A stretch of DNA of 6,893 nucleotides, from positions 1-6,893 of the forward strand of contig JADGFH010000305.1 in the NCBI GenBank assembly GCA_016743925.1. Direction: 5' to 3'. Source of the DNA: Labilibaculum sp. GTDB lineage: Bacteria > Bacteroidota > Bacteroidia > Bacteroidales > Marinifilaceae. A program made the translations under genes and the position numbers. Positions 5,450 through 6,893 of this stretch are shown here, piece by piece. Every line of letters starts with the position of its first letter. The stretch's first letter is position 1. Below the pieces are notes generated by a model that saw only the letters and a list, made by a program, of their open reading frames with translations, made no database searches and was not told the origin of the DNA.

Positions 5450-6893
5450 ATGACTCACATATACTCTCATTATAGATTATTTTTAATCTTTATTTCTCTT
5501 TTTAGTAGTTTTTTAGTTTCAGCTCAACGTATTTCTGTTGAAGAAAACAGATTGATTGACCGGTTAAGTGAAAACAATCAATGGGCAGATTCAATTTTAT
5601 CTACTTTGGATGAGGATGAGAGGATTGCTCAATTATTTATGGTTGCAGCATACTCCAATAAAGGCAAGGTAGAGACAGATAAGATTGCCAAGTTGGTAGG
5701 AGAGTATCAAATTGGTGGGATTATCTTCTTTCAAGGGACACCCGGAAAACAAGCTGAATTGGCTAATAAATACCAAAGCTTGGCTAAGGTTCCACTTTGG
5801 ATTGGAATGGATGCTGAAAAAGGCCTTGGTACTAGATTGAAGCAGACAGTGCGCTATCCTAGACAAATAACTTTAGGTGCAATTCAGGATAATGAGTTGA
5901 TTTTTCAATTGGGAAAGCAGATTGGGAAAGAATGTAAAAGATTAGGAGTTCACGTTAATTTTTCTCCTGTAATGGATGTTAATAATAATGCACTTAACCC
6001 TGTAATTAACAGTCGCTCATTTGGTGAAGATCGTTTTAATGTCAGCAATAAATCTCATGCATTTGCTACGGGGATGCAAAATTCTGGTATTGTTGCGGTA
6101 GGTAAACATTTTCCAGGACATGGAGATACTGAAACAGATTCACATTTTGAACTTCCTTTGGTGGATCATCATAGAGCACGATTAGATTCAATTGAGTTAT
6201 TCCCATTTCGATTGTTAATTGAGAATGGTTTAGGAGGAATCATGGTTTCTCATTTAAATATTCCTGCACTCGATTCAGTTCAAAAAGTCGCAACCTTATC
6301 CAAGCCAATTGTTTCTGATTTGTTAAAAGAAGAAATGGGCTTTAAAGGTATTGTATTTACTGATGCTTTGAACATGAAAGGGGTGAGTAAGTTCTATTCT
6401 AAAGGTATAGTAGATGCAAAGGCATTAGTTGCGGGTAACGATGTACTTCTGTTTACCGAAGATGTTGCAAAGGCGATTAAAGAGATTAAGTTTGCAATTC
6501 AAAATGGAGAGCTTTCGCAAAAAGAGGTTGATGAGAAATGCTTAAAAATATTAAAAGCCAAGCACTGGTTGAATTTAGTAAATTATAAGCCAATTGAGAT
6601 GAACCGTTTGTGGTCTGGCTTAAATACTCAAGATGGTTTTCTTTTAAGAAGGAAATTAATTGAGAATGCAATCACATTGGTGAAGAACGATGATAATTTG
6701 ATTCCATTAAAGAGATTGGATACATTAAAGATTGCATCAGTTGCAATGGGTGTTCCTATTCGAAATAGGTTTCAGGAGTACATGGGAAGATATGCAGATA
6801 TTGATTTTTTTCAGATTGAGAAAAATGCATCCATCGAGAGTTATTTCAATTTATTGAAGAAGTTGGATAAGTATAATTTAGTGATCGTTAGTA
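5450..6893 (+). CDS. exported glycoside hydrolase family 3 beta-N-acetylhexosaminidase-like enzyme (3' end outside window)
   Basis: The ATG at 5450 opens a frame that runs without a stop for 481 codons to the right edge, so the gene is cut there. Residues 1-25 are a signal peptide with cleavage likely at SA|Q26, placing the enzyme in the periplasm or at the surface. The GH3 barrel follows: DEDERIAQLFMVA (about 54-66), IGGIIFFQG, IGMDAEKGLG, a substrate-binding NFSPVMDVN segment, then KHFPGHGDTETDSH (219-232), the NagZ-type loop whose Asp230-His232 pair serves as acid/base, and FTDALNM with the catalytic nucleophile Asp305. These features define the N-acetylglucosaminidase branch of GH3, acting on GlcNAc-containing substrates such as peptidoglycan muropeptides. 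From about 425 (IENAITLVKNDDNLIPL) a GH3 C-terminal domain begins. Relatives in Bacteroidota, as I remember them, are about 1000 aa and carry a C-terminal serine beta-lactamase-type domain; that part would be outside the window. A weak AGGG lies about 13 bases before the ATG. Confidence 0.93.
   Translation, partial: MTHIYSHYRLFLIFISLFSSFLVSAQRISVEENRLIDRLSENNQWADSILSTLDEDERIAQLFMVAAYSNKGKVETDKIAKLVGEYQIGGIIFFQGTPGKQAELANKYQSLAKVPLWIGMDAEKGLGTRLKQTVRYPRQITLGAIQDNELIFQLGKQIGKECKRLGVHVNFSPVMDVNNNALNPVINSRSFGEDRFNVSNKSHAFATGMQNSGIVAVGKHFPGHGDTETDSHFELPLVDHHRARLDSIELFPFRLLIENGLGGIMVSHLNIPALDSVQKVATLSKPIVSDLLKEEMGFKGIVFTDALNMKGVSKFYSKGIVDAKALVAGNDVLLFTEDVAKAIKEIKFAIQNGELSQKEVDEKCLKILKAKHWLNLVNYKPIEMNRLWSGLNTQDGFLLRRKLIENAITLVKNDDNLIPLKRLDTLKIASVAMGVPIRNRFQEYMGRYADIDFFQIEKNASIESYFNLLKKLDKYNLVIVS

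Noticed and set aside
5633..5866. Minus-strand open frame of 77 codons
   Set aside because: It is antisense to the GH3 coding sequence, which is clearly the real gene in this stretch.
6486..6671. Minus-strand open frame of 61 codons
   Set aside because: It is also antisense to the GH3 gene and shows no domain or leader of its own.

Overview
The window looks like chromosomal DNA of a Bacteroidota bacterium, probably a marine Bacteroidales/Marinilabiliales-type or related lineage; the lineage is inferred, not proven. The signs are an AT-rich composition, near absence of Shine-Dalgarno sequences, a TAnnTTTG-type -7 promoter box (5403-5410), signal peptides cut just before a Gln, and typical Bacteroidota families (TPR-PD40-OmpA protein, AddB-like PD-(D/E)XK nuclease, GH3 hexosaminidase of the Bacteroides type). 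No mobile element, CRISPR array, tRNA or rRNA is visible, and the region reads as ordinary core genome.

Left part (2-4435, + strand): three genes packed head to tail with gaps of 9 and 6 bases, almost certainly one operon. They are the 3' part of an AddB-like DNA-repair nuclease with an apparent Fe-S cluster, a secreted OmpA-family protein with the TPR / PD40 propeller / carboxypeptidase-regulatory-like / OmpA layout known from PorE of the type IX secretion system, and a PLP-dependent cysteine desulfurase-family enzyme whose active-site segments resemble selenocysteine lyase. The operon promoter lies left of the window.

Middle part (4445-4978, - strand): a small exported protein of unknown function, perhaps DUF4468-like, converges on the desulfurase with only 9 bases between the stop codons. 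A 471-base intergenic region (4979-5449) follows. It holds a candidate promoter for this minus-strand gene, a strong plus-strand intrinsic terminator at 5295-5325 with no plus-strand gene before it (so a small RNA may end there), and a promoter-like box for the next gene.

Right part (5450-6893, + strand, open at the right edge): the first 481 codons of an exported glycoside hydrolase family 3 enzyme of the beta-N-acetylhexosaminidase (NagZ-like) type, with complete catalytic motifs. It is easily missed because its stop codon lies outside the window. I saw no convincing new multi-gene system. The items most worth a second look are the candidate small RNA before the hydrolase, the selenocysteine-lyase-like features of the desulfurase, and the PorE-like protein that lacks a lipobox.
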